Assembly: GCF_012932915.1 (NCBI RefSeq)
Contig: NZ_VCQU01000001.1
Location: forward strand, 1,110,073 to 1,174,072
DNA: 64,000 nt
Reading direction: 5' to 3'
Source: Antrihabitans stalactiti
Lineage (GTDB): Bacteria > Actinomycetota > Actinomycetes > Mycobacteriales > Mycobacteriaceae
The position numbers and the translations under genes are program-made. Shown one piece after another: positions 29,656 to 38,296 of this stretch. The first letter of the stretch is position 1, and every line of letters begins with the position of its first letter. The notes beneath the pieces are model-generated. The model was not told the origin of the DNA and ran no database searches. It saw only the letters and a program-made list of their open reading frames with translations.

Positions 29656-30415
29656 TTTCACGCACGGTTCGGACCGCGGCCTCATGCAACGCCCGGCCGT
29701 AGCCAGGTCCGTAGCCGGCCGCATGGACCGCGAGGGGATGCAGTTGGTGCAGCGCGATCCTGTTCCGCCAGCCATCGCGTAGCCGGTGCTGTGCTTGGTA
29801 GCCATCGAGCACTGCGTCGAGGTGCGGGCAGCCGAACAGCTCGAGCATGGCCAAGTCGGTTTCGCGATGGCCGCCGTGCGCAGCCGGATCGATGAGGACC
29901 GCGCCGTCGGCAGTCCAGAAGACGTTGCCGTTCCACAGGTCGCCGTGAATGCGCGCGGGTGGTTCACCGTCGTCGAAGACACCGCCCGCAATCAGGTCGC
30001 AGGCACGTTCGATGTCGGCGAGCTGGTCGGTCCGTACGCTCCCGGCGTCGACCGCGATCTCGACGAACGGCAACACCCGCTCGACCGCGTAGAACTCACC
30101 CCAACTCGAATGCTGCGTGCTGCTCATGGGCCGCTTGCCGATGAACAGTTGACCTGCGAAATCCGCAGGTGGACAACCGAATTTTTCGCCATCGACCCCT
30201 GCGTCGTGCATTCGCGCAAGTGCGCCACCGAGTGCGCGGGCGCCGTCGACAGTCGGTCGCGCGGCGTCGAGTCGTGCCAGTTCGATGAACCCCGGACCGA
30301 CGTCGAGCACCTCGACCACCGGTGCGCCCGCATCGCCGAGCCAGCGCAGTCCGGCGGCTTCGGCGAAGAAGAAGTCGGGATCGCCGCCGACCGACGACTT
30401 ACGGAACGAGCTCAA
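29618..30415 (-). CDS. fructosamine kinase family protein
   Basis: A 265-residue kinase-like protein: SSFRKSSVGGDPDFFFAEAA, EAAGLRWLGDAGAP, ARIHGDLWNGNVFWTADG (catalytic HGDLWxGN) and LIDPAAHGGHRETDLAMLEL (metal-binding D), as in fructosamine/ketosamine-3-kinases. It would phosphorylate glycated amines or protein lysines so they can be removed. The start is taken as TTG overlapping the stop of the GlcG/HbpS-like gene by 4 nt (TTGA). The tail REINPSEGETRARG is encoded by the dispersed palindrome. Downstream in a moaA-led transcript, an unusual setting. Confidence 0.78.
   Translation of the reverse strand: MSSFRKSSVGGDPDFFFAEAAGLRWLGDAGAPVVEVLDVGPGFIELARLDAARPTVDGARALGGALARMHDAGVDGEKFGCPPADFAGQLFIGKRPMSSTQHSSWGEFYAVERVLPFVEIAVDAGSVRTDQLADIERACDLIAGGVFDDGEPPARIHGDLWNGNVFWTADGAVLIDPAAHGGHRETDLAMLELFGCPHLDAVLDGYQAQHRLRDGWRNRIALHQLHPLAVHAAGYGPGYGRALHEAAVRTVREINPSEGETRARG
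29624..29667. repeat. dispersed palindromic element, copy 4
   Basis: Forward arm CCGTGCGCGCGTCTCACCCT, return arm beginning AGGGGTTAATTTCACGCACGG. It supplies the last codons and the TAA of the dehydrogenase on the plus strand. The convergent fructosamine-kinase gene reads through the whole element on the minus strand, taking its final residues from it, and stops just beyond. Confidence 0.88.
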
Positions 30416-30903
30416 TGCGGCCCGCGAATGATGCCCGAGTCTTCTGCACCCATCGGCGTGAAGTCGAGGAACATCTCCGCACCCTCGATCGCGGCCGCGC
30501 CCGCCCGCGCGACGGCCAAGTCCTGCGTGCCGGTACCCGAGCCGGCTGCGACAGCGCCGAGAACGAAACCGTCGACTCGAATCGGGATTCCGCCGACAAG
30601 ATTGGTCCACTTGCTGCCCTGCGCGAGCGTGACCTGCAGTTCGACGTCGGCATGTACACCACCGGTCGGCGCGCCGTCGAGCGCCGCACTCACCGCCTTG
30701 TTGCGCGTCGAGATCACCGACAGCGCCCTGGAGCCGTCCATGCGGCCGAAGGCAAGGAGGTTGCCGCCGGTATCGACGACCGAGATGCACATTGGCTGAC
30801 CGATGCGCTCGGCCTCGGCGATGGCCGCGTTCAGCACGGCAAGACCGCCGGCAAGTGTGAGCGTTTTCGCTTCCTTGACCGTCGGCTTGCTTGTCACGTT
30901 CAT
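30412..30903 (-). CDS. GlcG/HbpS family (haem-degrading/binding-like) protein
   Basis: A 163-residue protein of the GlcG/HbpS alpha/beta fold. Family marks are KTLTLAGGLAVLNAAIAEAE, CISVVDTGGNLLAFGRMDGS, VSAALDGAPTGGVH and GAVAAGSGTGTQDLAVARAG. Some members bind haem or corrinoids; others are uncharacterised, so no reaction is assigned. No signal peptide is visible, so it would be cytosolic. The start ATG overlaps the moaD stop (ATGA) and its stop overlaps the fructosamine-kinase start, so it is part of the moaA-moaD transcript. Confidence 0.8.
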   Translation of the reverse strand: MNVTSKPTVKEAKTLTLAGGLAVLNAAIAEAERIGQPMCISVVDTGGNLLAFGRMDGSRALSVISTRNKAVSAALDGAPTGGVHADVELQVTLAQGSKWTNLVGGIPIRVDGFVLGAVAAGSGTGTQDLAVARAGAAAIEGAEMFLDFTPMGAEDSGIIRGPH

Positions 30904-31133
30904 CCTCCGGCGAAGGGCGGTAGGACGTCGACACGCGAACCGATCACCTGCGCGGTGTCCCTGGTGAAATCATCGCCGACCAAGAACGCCGCGACGGAAA
31001 GAACACGGTCCATATCGGGGCCGTATTTGGCGCTGAGCACAGCTTTCAACTCGCCGACCGTGCCGACCTCGAGGACTTCCTTCGTGCAGCCGGCAGCCTC
31101 GGCTGCGGCGGCGAAGTACCGGACCTCAGCCAC
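30900..31133 (-). CDS. moaD: MoaD/ThiS-family sulfur carrier
   Basis: A 77-residue beta-grasp protein: [40 protein letters not shown] and the C-terminal di-glycine DVLPPFAGG that is thiocarboxylated for sulfur transfer. It is the small subunit of molybdopterin synthase with MoaE (encoded at 34.4 kb on the other strand). GTG start lies 8 nt inside the end of moaA; its stop overlaps the next gene, so translation is coupled. Confidence 0.88.
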   Translation of the reverse strand: MAEVRYFAAAAEAAGCTKEVLEVGTVGELKAVLSAKYGPDMDRVLSVAAFLVGDDFTRDTAQVIGSRVDVLPPFAGG

Positions 31134-32181
31134 CGATCGCGCCCATGCTGCGTTCGGGTGGCACGAAACCCTCAGCATCGATGCCGTGCCCAGCCGATTT
31201 GTTCCACATCGCGCCGCGCCAGAGGGTTGCAACGTCGTCGTCGCTCGCCCCGGAGCGCAAGACACTGCGTAGATCGGTCTCGTCATCGCTGAACAGGCAC
31301 GATCTGATCTTGCCGTCCGCGGTGAGCCTGGTGCGGTCACAGTCACCACAGAACGACCGCGTGACCGAGGCAATGATGCCGACCGTCGCCGGACCGCCGT
31401 TGACCAGCCATTCCTCGGCAGGCGACGACGGATCGTCGCGCCCGGCTTCGCTCAGGTCGAACCGTTCACCGAGTATGTCGAGTAGCTGCGCCGCGGTCAC
31501 CATGTTGTTGCGTGCCCATTCGTGATCCGCGTCGAGCGGCATCTCCTCGATGAAGCGCAGCTCGCATTCTTCGTCGAGACACCACTGCAACAGATCCGCC
31601 GCGCCAGCGACGGTCTGTGGCATCAGGACGGCATTGATCTTGATCGGCGTCAGCCCTGCGCGTCGGGCGGCGCGAATGCCTGCGAAAACCGACGGAAGGC
31701 GGTCGCGGCGGGTGAGTTGCGCGAACTCCGCCCGATCGACCGAGTCCAGCGACACGTTGATCCTGGTCAGCCCCGCTTGTGCAAGAGCAGCAGCGCGGTG
31801 CTCCAGACCGACGGCGTTCGAGGTCATCGACAGCGGCGTGCCCGGGACCGCCTCGGCGCACCCGGCGATGATGGCTTCGAGATCGCGTCGCATCAACGGC
31901 TCGCCGCCGGTGAATCGCACTTCCTCCACACCGAGCGACTGCACTGCAACGCGCACGACACGGACGATCTCCTCGACCGTGAGCAATTGGGCGGCCGGAA
32001 TCGCCGGTAGACCTTCCTCCGGCATGCAATAGGTGCAGCGCAACGAGCATTTCTCGGTGATCGAGACGCGGAGGTCCTTGGCGACGCGACCGAATCGGTC
32101 GAGCAAAAACGGAGTATTCGGGCGGTCGTCGACAGCTGGTCGGGCGCTACCGCGCACGGTGGGGATCCCCACGTCAACCAT
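31126..32181 (-). CDS. moaA: GTP 3',8-cyclase (molybdenum cofactor biosynthesis)
   Basis: A 351-residue radical SAM enzyme: the cluster motif CSLRCTYC (CX3CX2C, near residue 45), [29 protein letters not shown], the C-terminal second cluster [21 protein letters not shown] and the functional terminal GG of MGAIGG. It makes 3',8-cyclo-GTP, the first step of molybdenum cofactor synthesis. Of two ATGs I chose the one at 32181, which has GGAGG 7 nt upstream. Divergent from moeA across about 88 nt. Confidence 0.93.
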   Translation of the reverse strand: MVDVGIPTVRGSARPAVDDRPNTPFLLDRFGRVAKDLRVSITEKCSLRCTYCMPEEGLPAIPAAQLLTVEEIVRVVRVAVQSLGVEEVRFTGGEPLMRRDLEAIIAGCAEAVPGTPLSMTSNAVGLEHRAAALAQAGLTRINVSLDSVDRAEFAQLTRRDRLPSVFAGIRAARRAGLTPIKINAVLMPQTVAGAADLLQWCLDEECELRFIEEMPLDADHEWARNNMVTAAQLLDILGERFDLSEAGRDDPSSPAEEWLVNGGPATVGIIASVTRSFCGDCDRTRLTADGKIRSCLFSDDETDLRSVLRSGASDDDVATLWRGAMWNKSAGHGIDAEGFVPPERSMGAIGG

Positions 32182-32269
32182 CGTCATACCTCCAGTATGG
32201 CGCTGACGACGGATTTCGGTTACTCGGACCGCACTCTCGGACCATTCGCAAGGGCGATAACCTGGCACG

Positions 32270-33451
32270 ATGACACGTCGAACGGTCGCGGAGCACATCA
32301 GCCGTGTCACCGATTTGCTGCACGGTTTGGACTCCTTGCCAGCATGCGATGCGACGCTCGCCGAAGCGCTCGGCCGAGTACTTGCCGCCGACGTCCACTC
32401 CCCCGTCGACTTGCCACCGTTCCGAAATTCGCAGATGGATGGCTATGCGGTCGACGCAGCGTCGCTCGCAGCCGGGACGACGACGCTGCCGGTGCGGGCG
32501 ACGATTGCCGCGGGCGAATCCGCTCCCAGCCACATAGCCGGCACTGCGATCAAGATCATGACGGGCGCGCCGATCCCCGAGGGCGCCGACTGCGTCGTTC
32601 CGGTCGAGGACACCACCACCGCGGACGGCCAGGTGACGGTCCTGCGGTCGCGCGCGGCCGGCGATTTCGTTCGCGAAGCAGGCAGCGACGTCCACACCGG
32701 CGATCTGCTGTTGCCCGCAGGTGTCGTCCTGGGGCCGCGGCATATCGCTGCGCTCGCGGCCGTGGGGTTGACGAGTACACGGGTCCGGCGGCGGCCTCGG
32801 GTCGCGGTCATCACGACGGGCACCGAGCTCGTCGAGGGCGGCTTACCGCTGGGACCGGGCCAGATCTACGACTCGAACGGGATCACTCTCGCCTCCTGCG
32901 CTCGGGCCAACGGCGCCGAGGTGGACTCGATTGCCCGGTCCAGCGACGACCCGGATACGTTCCGCAAGTTACTGACCGTCGCAACCGATTACGCCGACGT
33001 CGTCCTCACGTCGGGCGGAGTGTCGATGGGCGACTTCGAAGTCGTACGAGCTGTTCTCGAACCGTTGGGTGGCGAATTCGGCCACGTCGCAATGCAACCC
33101 GGCGGTCCGCAGGGGACGACGGTCGTCGACGGCGTACCGGTGCTGAGCTTTCCTGGAAACCCTGTCAGTACGTTGGTGTCGTTCGAGGTGTTCGCGCGAC
33201 CGTTGCTCCGCAAGGCAGCCGGACTTCCCCCGATCGTCGCCGAAGAACTTCCGGTCGTGGACGCTGTCACGTCACCACCGGGCAAGCGTCAGTTTCTGCG
33301 TGGACGTCGCGAAGGTGGGCAGGTCAAGCTGGTGTCCGGCCCTGGGTCGCACCTCGTCGCCGGAATGGCCTGGGCGGACGTGCTTCTCGACATCCCGGCC
33401 GAGGTCACGACGCTCGTGGCCGGTTCGACAGTGACGGTGTGGGCGCTATGA
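32270..33451 (+). CDS. moeA: molybdopterin molybdenumtransferase MoeA
   Basis: A 393-residue protein: [90 protein letters not shown] and [18 protein letters not shown]. It inserts molybdate into adenylylated molybdopterin. Its TGA overlaps the moaCB start (ATGA). Divergent from moaA, so the short gap between them probably holds both promoters; no molybdenum-cofactor riboswitch is seen there. Confidence 0.93.
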   Translation: MTRRTVAEHISRVTDLLHGLDSLPACDATLAEALGRVLAADVHSPVDLPPFRNSQMDGYAVDAASLAAGTTTLPVRATIAAGESAPSHIAGTAIKIMTGAPIPEGADCVVPVEDTTTADGQVTVLRSRAAGDFVREAGSDVHTGDLLLPAGVVLGPRHIAALAAVGLTSTRVRRRPRVAVITTGTELVEGGLPLGPGQIYDSNGITLASCARANGAEVDSIARSSDDPDTFRKLLTVATDYADVVLTSGGVSMGDFEVVRAVLEPLGGEFGHVAMQPGGPQGTTVVDGVPVLSFPGNPVSTLVSFEVFARPLLRKAAGLPPIVAEELPVVDAVTSPPGKRQFLRGRREGGQVKLVSGPGSHLVAGMAWADVLLDIPAEVTTLVAGSTVTVWAL

Positions 33452-34413
33452 GCGAACTTTCGCACGTCGACGCCGAAGGCCGGGCGCGAATGGTCGACGT
33501 CAGCGCCAAGGTCGATACCGCCCGGACCGCTGTGGCTGCAGGCGAATTGGTCACCACGCCGGAGGTCGTCGCGCTCGTCCGTGCAGACGACATGCCGAAA
33601 GCCGACGTCCTCTCGACCGCTCGCATCGCCGGAATCGCAGGTGCCAAAAAGACTTCCGAGCTCATCCCGTTGTGCCATCAGCTTGCGTTGTCCTCGGTCG
33701 AGGTGACGTTCGGCTTCACCGAGAACTCCATCACCATCGAGGCGACCGCAAAGACCAAGGGACCCACCGGCGTCGAGATGGAGGCCCTCACCGCCGTCGC
33801 TGTCGCAGGGTTGACGTTGCACGACATGGTCAAAGCCGTCGATCCGGCTGCGACGATCAACGGTGTGCGACTGCTGACGAAAGACGGTGGGAAGCGGGGT
33901 CATTGGGAGCGTGATTCTGTGGCCGCACAGGCTTTCGACCCACGATCCGCCGTCGTATTGGTCGCCTCGACCGGCGGCGCAGCGGGTACCCGCGAAGACA
34001 CCACCGGACCGCATATCGCGGAGTGGCTTACTGGACAGGGCTTCTCGGTCCGTGGGCCGCTCGTCTACGCCGACGCCGACATCAGCGCAGGTCTTGCTGA
34101 TGCGTTGACCGGCGGTCCGGCGTTGGTGATCAGCACCGGCGGCACCGGCGCATCCCCGACGGACGCAACGCCGGAAGCGACACTCGCCGTATGTAATCGC
34201 GAACTGCCAGGTATCGCCGAAGCGATTCGGCAACGCGGCGCTGCCAAGTTCCCGCACGCGTCGCTGAGTCGCGGCGTCGCTGGTCTGTCCGGTCGAAGTG
34301 TGATCGTCAATCTGCCCGGCTCACCTGGCGGGGTCCGGGACGGACTGGCCGTGTTGGAACCGATTCTCGAACATCTATTGGCGCAGGTCCGCGGTGGAGG
34401 ACAACATGACTGA
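33448..34413 (+). CDS. moaCB: MoaC-MoaB fusion protein
   Basis: A 321-residue bifunctional protein. Residues 1-155 are MoaC: LSHVDAEGRARMVDVSAK, AGAKKTSELIPLCHQL and KGPTGVEMEALTAVAVAGL with the catalytic GVEMEALTAV. Residues 160-321 are a MoaB/MogA domain: SAVVLVASTGGAAGTREDTT, VISTGGTGASPTDATPEAT and GRSVIVNLPGSPGGVRDGL. The first half makes cyclic pyranopterin monophosphate; the second adenylylates molybdopterin. Starts in overlap with moeA and ends 8 nt into moaE. Confidence 0.92.
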   Translation: MSELSHVDAEGRARMVDVSAKVDTARTAVAAGELVTTPEVVALVRADDMPKADVLSTARIAGIAGAKKTSELIPLCHQLALSSVEVTFGFTENSITIEATAKTKGPTGVEMEALTAVAVAGLTLHDMVKAVDPAATINGVRLLTKDGGKRGHWERDSVAAQAFDPRSAVVLVASTGGAAGTREDTTGPHIAEWLTGQGFSVRGPLVYADADISAGLADALTGGPALVISTGGTGASPTDATPEATLAVCNRELPGIAEAIRQRGAAKFPHASLSRGVAGLSGRSVIVNLPGSPGGVRDGLAVLEPILEHLLAQVRGGGQHD

Positions 34414-34819
34414 ACTATTGGCACGCATCTCTACCGAACCGCTCGACGCCGCCGTCGTAGACCGCGCGGTCGCCGGTCCGGAGTTCGGCGCAGTCGTGGT
34501 GTTCACCGGCGTTGTACGCAATCACGATGGCGGTCAGTCGGTCTCGCTGCTCGAGTACCAGGCACATCCAGACGCCGAACGGTTCCTGACCAAATGCTGC
34601 ACCGAAGTATCGGCCGCGACCGGCCTCCCTGTCGCCGCGATCCACCGCGTCGGCGAACTGGCAATCGGCGACCTGGCCCTCGTCGCCGCGGTCGCCGCAC
34701 CCCACCGCGCTGAGGCGTTCAAGGCCTGCGCCGAGCTCGTCGAACGCATCAAACACGAAGTCCCGATCTGGAAGCGCCAGCACTTCGCAGACGGCGTGAC
34801 TGAGTGGGTGGGTTTGTAA
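34406..34819 (+). CDS. moaE: molybdopterin synthase catalytic subunit MoaE
   Basis: A 137-residue protein with GAVVVFTGVVRNHDGGQSVS, LEYQAHPDAERFL, AAIHRVGELAIGDLALVAAV, AAPHRAEAFKACAELVERIK and HEVPIWKRQHFADG containing the catalytic lysines. It joins MoaD in converting cyclic pyranopterin to molybdopterin. The ATG at 34406 has GGAGG just upstream and overlaps the moaCB end by 8 nt. It ends directly before a nearly perfect copy of the dispersed palindrome. Confidence 0.93.
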   Translation: MTELLARISTEPLDAAVVDRAVAGPEFGAVVVFTGVVRNHDGGQSVSLLEYQAHPDAERFLTKCCTEVSAATGLPVAAIHRVGELAIGDLALVAAVAAPHRAEAFKACAELVERIKHEVPIWKRQHFADGVTEWVGL

Positions 34820-34821
34820 GA

Positions 34822-34866
34822 CCTGTGCGTGAGTTTGACCCCTCTAGGGGCCAAACTCACGCACAG
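34822..34866. repeat. dispersed palindromic element, copy 5
   Basis: Arms of 20 nt (CTGTGCGTGAGTTTGACCCC and its complement with one G-U-compatible mismatch) and a 4-nt loop. It follows the moaE stop by 2 nt and forms the last codons of the convergent DUF4873 gene, whose stop TAG lies in the loop and arm. Confidence 0.92.
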
Positions 34867-35650
34867 TTGCGTAGGGCGGCGCGCCGATTCCCGTGATTCG
34901 GAAGTTGCCCCACGGATCTTCCTCGGCGAGCGAGGTCGGCGTCTGCGGACCGCCTTCGATGGTGAGATACAGCGGAGAACCGTTGGGCTTCTTGAAGTCC
35001 CGCACATCGCCGACGACGCGGCCGTACCAGTGGTAATTGCCGTCGAGGGGTTCGAAATGCCCGCTCAGATGGACCTGCACCGGTGCGATCTGAGCGCCGG
35101 CCGACAACAACGCCCGACCGCTGTACTCGGCATCGGGTTCCCGTTCGGCAATGTTGCTCAGCTCGAAACTGCTCGGGTGTGGACCGCGCGTCTTGCGCCG
35201 GAACTTGCCCTGACGGATCAGCCGATTGAATTCGCGCTGCGCACCGGCCCGAACCTCGATGCGGGTGGCGCCCTGCGCGTGCATCATCCGCAGACACTCG
35301 ACGATGTAGTGCGCCTTGACCTCGATCGGGTTACTTAGCACGAAGAGGTTCGGAAATCCCGCCACGGCCACACCGAGGTAAGGCTCCATCCCGCCGCGCC
35401 CGACAACGCGATCTGACACCTCGGAGCCGACGACCACCACCCGTGCGTTGTGCGCGTCGCCCCCTGCGGCCCGGACCCTCCACCGATCCTTCGATTCGTC
35501 GAATTCGAAAGAATCGGCATCGTCGAGAACGGCAAAGTTGTGCTGCCCAGCATCTTTCAGCTTCGTCACCATGGACAGCACAGCGAATCCGGCGCCGACG
35601 ACAAGCACGTCAGGGTCGGCCGCGGTCACAGAAATCCTCCGCGCCGCCAC
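34844..35650 (-). CDS. DUF4873-containing protein with a vestigial flavin-monooxygenase N-terminus
   Basis: A 268-residue protein in two parts. Residues 13-170 keep the dinucleotide motif VLVVGAGFAVLSMVTKLKDA and the FMO C-terminal part (GVAVAGFPNLFVLSNPI), but lack the roughly 250-residue centre of a Baeyer-Villiger-type enzyme. Residues 175-268 are a DUF4873 domain (YSGRALLSAGAQIAPVQVHL, HWYGRVVGDVRDF). It may bind FAD but is unlikely to be a full monooxygenase. It overlaps the AurF-like gene by 25 nt, in the same transcript. Its tail TVREFGP and stop come from a dispersed palindrome. Confidence 0.7.
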   Translation of the reverse strand: MAARRISVTAADPDVLVVGAGFAVLSMVTKLKDAGQHNFAVLDDADSFEFDESKDRWRVRAAGGDAHNARVVVVGSEVSDRVVGRGGMEPYLGVAVAGFPNLFVLSNPIEVKAHYIVECLRMMHAQGATRIEVRAGAQREFNRLIRQGKFRRKTRGPHPSSFELSNIAEREPDAEYSGRALLSAGAQIAPVQVHLSGHFEPLDGNYHWYGRVVGDVRDFKKPNGSPLYLTIEGGPQTPTSLAEEDPWGNFRITGIGAPPYATVREFGP

Positions 35651-36522
35651 ATCACGCGCGAGGGCAGCCTCAGCATGCCGTTCTCATCGAGAAATGCTGC
35701 GAGACTAGCGAATCCGCTCCTCTGGACCTCACGAAAGTGTGGATTTGCCCATGCTTGCCGCCGGGCCTCGCGACTGTCCAGGCCCGCTCGGCGGTACATC
35801 ACCGGATTGGTGAACAGGCGCCGAAACAGCAGCCCGCCCACGCCGTTGACGGACCCGACCCAGAGCCGTTCGATCGGGTGGCTCTCGGCTACCCGGCGGC
35901 GCACACCCTCGCGGGCGAATCTGATATGCCGCGCCTCCTCGGTGACGTGAATTTGCATGAGCCGCTTGATCATCGGCTGCAACTGCGGGTCGTCGAGGGT
36001 TCGCCGTTGGGTTGCGTCGAAGATCTCCTCGCCGATCAGCGCCGCGACCCACAGCATGGTGCCGCGGAACAACTTGGGCAGAACGTTCACACCTACTGCC
36101 TGGTAGCCGCGCAGTTTGTACGGCATTGCCCCCATCTGTTCGATCGCGCGGCCGAACATCGTCATGTGCCTGCACTCGTCACCCATCTCGGTCAGTATGT
36201 AGCGGGTGTGCAGCGAGCTCGGGTCCGTGTGCAGGAGCGTCCGAAGCAACGACTGATTGAGGATGTTCTCGAACCAGATACCGACGCTCAAGATATTCGC
36301 AGCCTCTTGGCGCGACAGTTCGATTCGCTGCGGTTCCGTCATCGACTCCCACATCGGCGTCCCATACAGCGAAAGCACTTGTGGCGGCAGGAAGTACTTT
36401 CCTTCGTCGAGCGGCGCAGCCCAGTCGATATCAACGACCGGCGCGTACGAGCGCTTGATCGACCCTTTGAGTAAGCGGTCCGCGACGGTCTCGCGATCGA
36501 GCGACTTGGCGGATTGCGTCAT
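35626..36522 (-). CDS. AurF-like diiron oxygenase
   Basis: A 298-residue ferritin-like protein. Metal-ligand motifs of the AurF (P-aminobenzoate N-oxygenase) family are visible: QEAANILSVGIWFENILNQ, TEMGDECRHMTMFGRAIEQ and IHVTEEARHIRFAREGVRR (E-x-x-H pairs). It probably carries out O2-dependent N-oxygenation or another oxidation; the substrate is unknown. It leads a two-gene transcript with the DUF4873 protein, divergent from a TetR gene, with a palindromic operator in the gap. Confidence 0.82.
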   Translation of the reverse strand: MTQSAKSLDRETVADRLLKGSIKRSYAPVVDIDWAAPLDEGKYFLPPQVLSLYGTPMWESMTEPQRIELSRQEAANILSVGIWFENILNQSLLRTLLHTDPSSLHTRYILTEMGDECRHMTMFGRAIEQMGAMPYKLRGYQAVGVNVLPKLFRGTMLWVAALIGEEIFDATQRRTLDDPQLQPMIKRLMQIHVTEEARHIRFAREGVRRRVAESHPIERLWVGSVNGVGGLLFRRLFTNPVMYRRAGLDSREARRQAWANPHFREVQRSGFASLAAFLDENGMLRLPSRVMWRRGGFL

Positions 36523-36543
36523 GAGAACCCCTTCCTCGGCCCC

Positions 36544-36576
36544 GTTGCCGTTTCATCTCAAAACGTAAACGGCAGC
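36544..36576. promoter_or_regulatory. candidate TetR operator upstream of the AurF-like gene
   Basis: TGCCGTTT at 36546 and its exact complement AAACGGCA at 36567 are separated by 13 nt; one more flanking base pair also matches. It lies in the 99-nt gap between the AurF-like gene and the divergent TetR gene. Confidence 0.55.
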
Positions 36577-36621
36577 CGACGGTCCGTCAAGGAACCCACC
36601 CCCTGTGACAGCATTTGTCTT

Positions 36622-37227
36622 GTGACCTCGGCCAACGAAGTGGAATCGGAGTCGATCCGCGACCGAATCCTCGACGCGGCGGAGTCGTGCGTCCTCGAAC
36701 TCGGTTACGACGCGCGACTGCATGCGCGCATCGCCGAGCGGTCCGGGTTTTCGCGGCCGACCGTCTACAAGTACGTCGGCGACCAAGCTGCGATTGTGGA
36801 AGCGCTGTTCCAACGCGAAGTGAACAAGTTCTTCGTCGTGCTCGATGCCGTCCTGCGCGACGAACACAGCAACCTCGAGATTCGATTCGTCGACGCGATC
36901 GTCTTCACGGTGCAGTACGCACGCAATCACGAGGTGCTGCAGAAAGGATTGCGGGATCATCCAGAGCTGGTGCTCCCCTGGTTCACCGTGCGGTCGGGGC
37001 CGATCGTCGCGCTGACGTCAGGGCTGATGACGCCGCATTTCGAGCGCCTGTTCACACCCGACGAGCTGTCCACGGTAGATCCGAAAGCCATCTCGGAGTG
37101 GGCGTTTCGGATCATCTCGTCGCTGATCGTCACCCAGGGCGTCATCGAAACTCCGGACGAGGACTCACTGCGTGACTTCGTCCGTTCACTACTGCGGATC
37201 GCCTTCATGGCGCCGCCTCACACGTAG
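36622..37227 (+). CDS. TetR/AcrR family regulator
   Basis: A 201-residue protein with ESIRDRILDAAESCVLELGY and ARIAERSGFSRPTVYKYVGD as DNA-binding domain, then QAAIVEALFQREVNKFFVVL at the start of the ligand domain. GTG start; the first in-frame ATG upstream lies within the divergent gene and is rejected. Divergent to the AurF-like diiron oxygenase and probably its repressor through the palindrome at 36544. Its end overlaps the convergent CobW gene by 10 nt. Confidence 0.83.
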   Translation: MTSANEVESESIRDRILDAAESCVLELGYDARLHARIAERSGFSRPTVYKYVGDQAAIVEALFQREVNKFFVVLDAVLRDEHSNLEIRFVDAIVFTVQYARNHEVLQKGLRDHPELVLPWFTVRSGPIVALTSGLMTPHFERLFTPDELSTVDPKAISEWAFRIISSLIVTQGVIETPDEDSLRDFVRSLLRIAFMAPPHT

Positions 37228-38237
37228 ACGCCGATACCGAGCATCGTTTGCGGGTGCAGTGGTTCGGCGTCGTCGTGGACGGTCGCGGCGAGGCGCTCCA
37301 GTGCTGCGTCGACGTCCAGCCCCGTTCCGATCAGGACCAACTGGCTGCCGCGCTGCTCGCCTTTCGCCCAGCGCATCGGCGTGAATCGGATGTATCGACC
37401 GACCTTGTGCAAGAGGAACTTTCGATTCTCGCCGCGGGCCGCGAAGGCAACGAAGCCCTTGGCTCGGAACAGGCCGGGCGGTGGGTCTTCGAGCAATTCG
37501 AGTAGGGCGCGTGGGTCGAGCGGCGCGGTCGATGCGAACGAGACGCTTTCGTACTCGTCGTGCAAATGCCGATGATTCTCGGCGGAATGGTCGTGATCGT
37601 CGCGCAGGATATCGTCGAGTGTCAGCTGCGCGCCGATCTCCTTCTGACGCTTCGGACGATCGAACAGCAACGTCGGGTCTATGCGCGCGTTGGTAGTCGC
37701 GACCACCGGAATCTGGCCGACCAACCGCCGGACCTCGTTGACCAACGACGCGACGCTAGCGGGTGCCCGATCCGCCTTGTTCACGATAACCAGGTCGGCG
37801 AGGCGCAGTTGCTGGGCAACTTCAGGATGACGGGTCCGTGTCGCGTCGAATTCGACCGCATCGACCACCTCGACCAGCCCGCCGTAGGTGATGTGTTTGT
37901 TCGCGCTGCCGACGACCATCCGAATGAGATTCTTCGGCTCCGCCAGACCACTCGCCTCGACAATGATGACGTCGATCTCGGAGTTCGGGTGTGCCAATTT
38001 GTCGAACAGTTCATCGAGTTCGCTCACGTCCACAGCGCAACAGACACACCCGCCGCCCAGCGACACCATCGAATCGACCTGGCCCGCGACCAGCATCGAG
38101 TCGATGTTGATGGCGCCGAAATCGTTTACCACCACGCCGATTCGGGCGCTGCCGCTGTTGCGCAGAAGGTGGTTGAGCAGCGTCGTCTTACCGGAGCCGA
38201 GGAAACCGGCGACGATGATGACGGGAATCGGCGTCAT
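37218..38237 (-). CDS. CobW/G3E-family GTPase metallochaperone
   Basis: A 339-residue GTPase: VIIVAGFLGSGKTTLLNHLL (Walker A), GGGCVCCAVDVSELDELFDK with the CxCC metal-binding motif, DVIIVEASGLAEPKNLIRMV, LVIVNKADRAPAS and a histidine-rich DDHDHSAENHRHLHD linker, then a C-terminal CobW_C domain. The CXCC and His run suggest a zinc (or cobalt) metallochaperone. It stands alone, convergent with the TetR gene; no Zur box is seen nearby. Confidence 0.9.
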   Translation of the reverse strand: MTPIPVIIVAGFLGSGKTTLLNHLLRNSGSARIGVVVNDFGAINIDSMLVAGQVDSMVSLGGGCVCCAVDVSELDELFDKLAHPNSEIDVIIVEASGLAEPKNLIRMVVGSANKHITYGGLVEVVDAVEFDATRTRHPEVAQQLRLADLVIVNKADRAPASVASLVNEVRRLVGQIPVVATTNARIDPTLLFDRPKRQKEIGAQLTLDDILRDDHDHSAENHRHLHDEYESVSFASTAPLDPRALLELLEDPPPGLFRAKGFVAFAARGENRKFLLHKVGRYIRFTPMRWAKGEQRGSQLVLIGTGLDVDAALERLAATVHDDAEPLHPQTMLGIGVYV

Positions 38238-38270
38238 TCCGACGAGTATTCCATAGCGGTCTAGGCAGAA

Positions 38271-38295
38271 ACGATACAGAACGGTACAGTATCGT
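38271..38295. promoter_or_regulatory. candidate operator overlapping the alcohol dehydrogenase leader
   Basis: ACGATAC at 38271 and its exact complement GTATCGT at 38289, 11 nt apart; the ATG of the alcohol dehydrogenase is 2 nt after. The site lies immediately upstream of an operon that ends in a TetR gene, as for a self-regulating pair. Confidence 0.6.
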
Positions 38296-38296
38296 C

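Noticed and set aside
32197..34413. Extended frame joining sequence inside moeA to moaCB
   Set aside because: The MoaC domain begins at the ATG at 33448; the upstream part is moeA read out of frame.
34822..34866. Classical rho-independent terminator
   Set aside because: The stem is strong but no U-tract follows in either direction; called a dispersed repeat, with terminator function left open.
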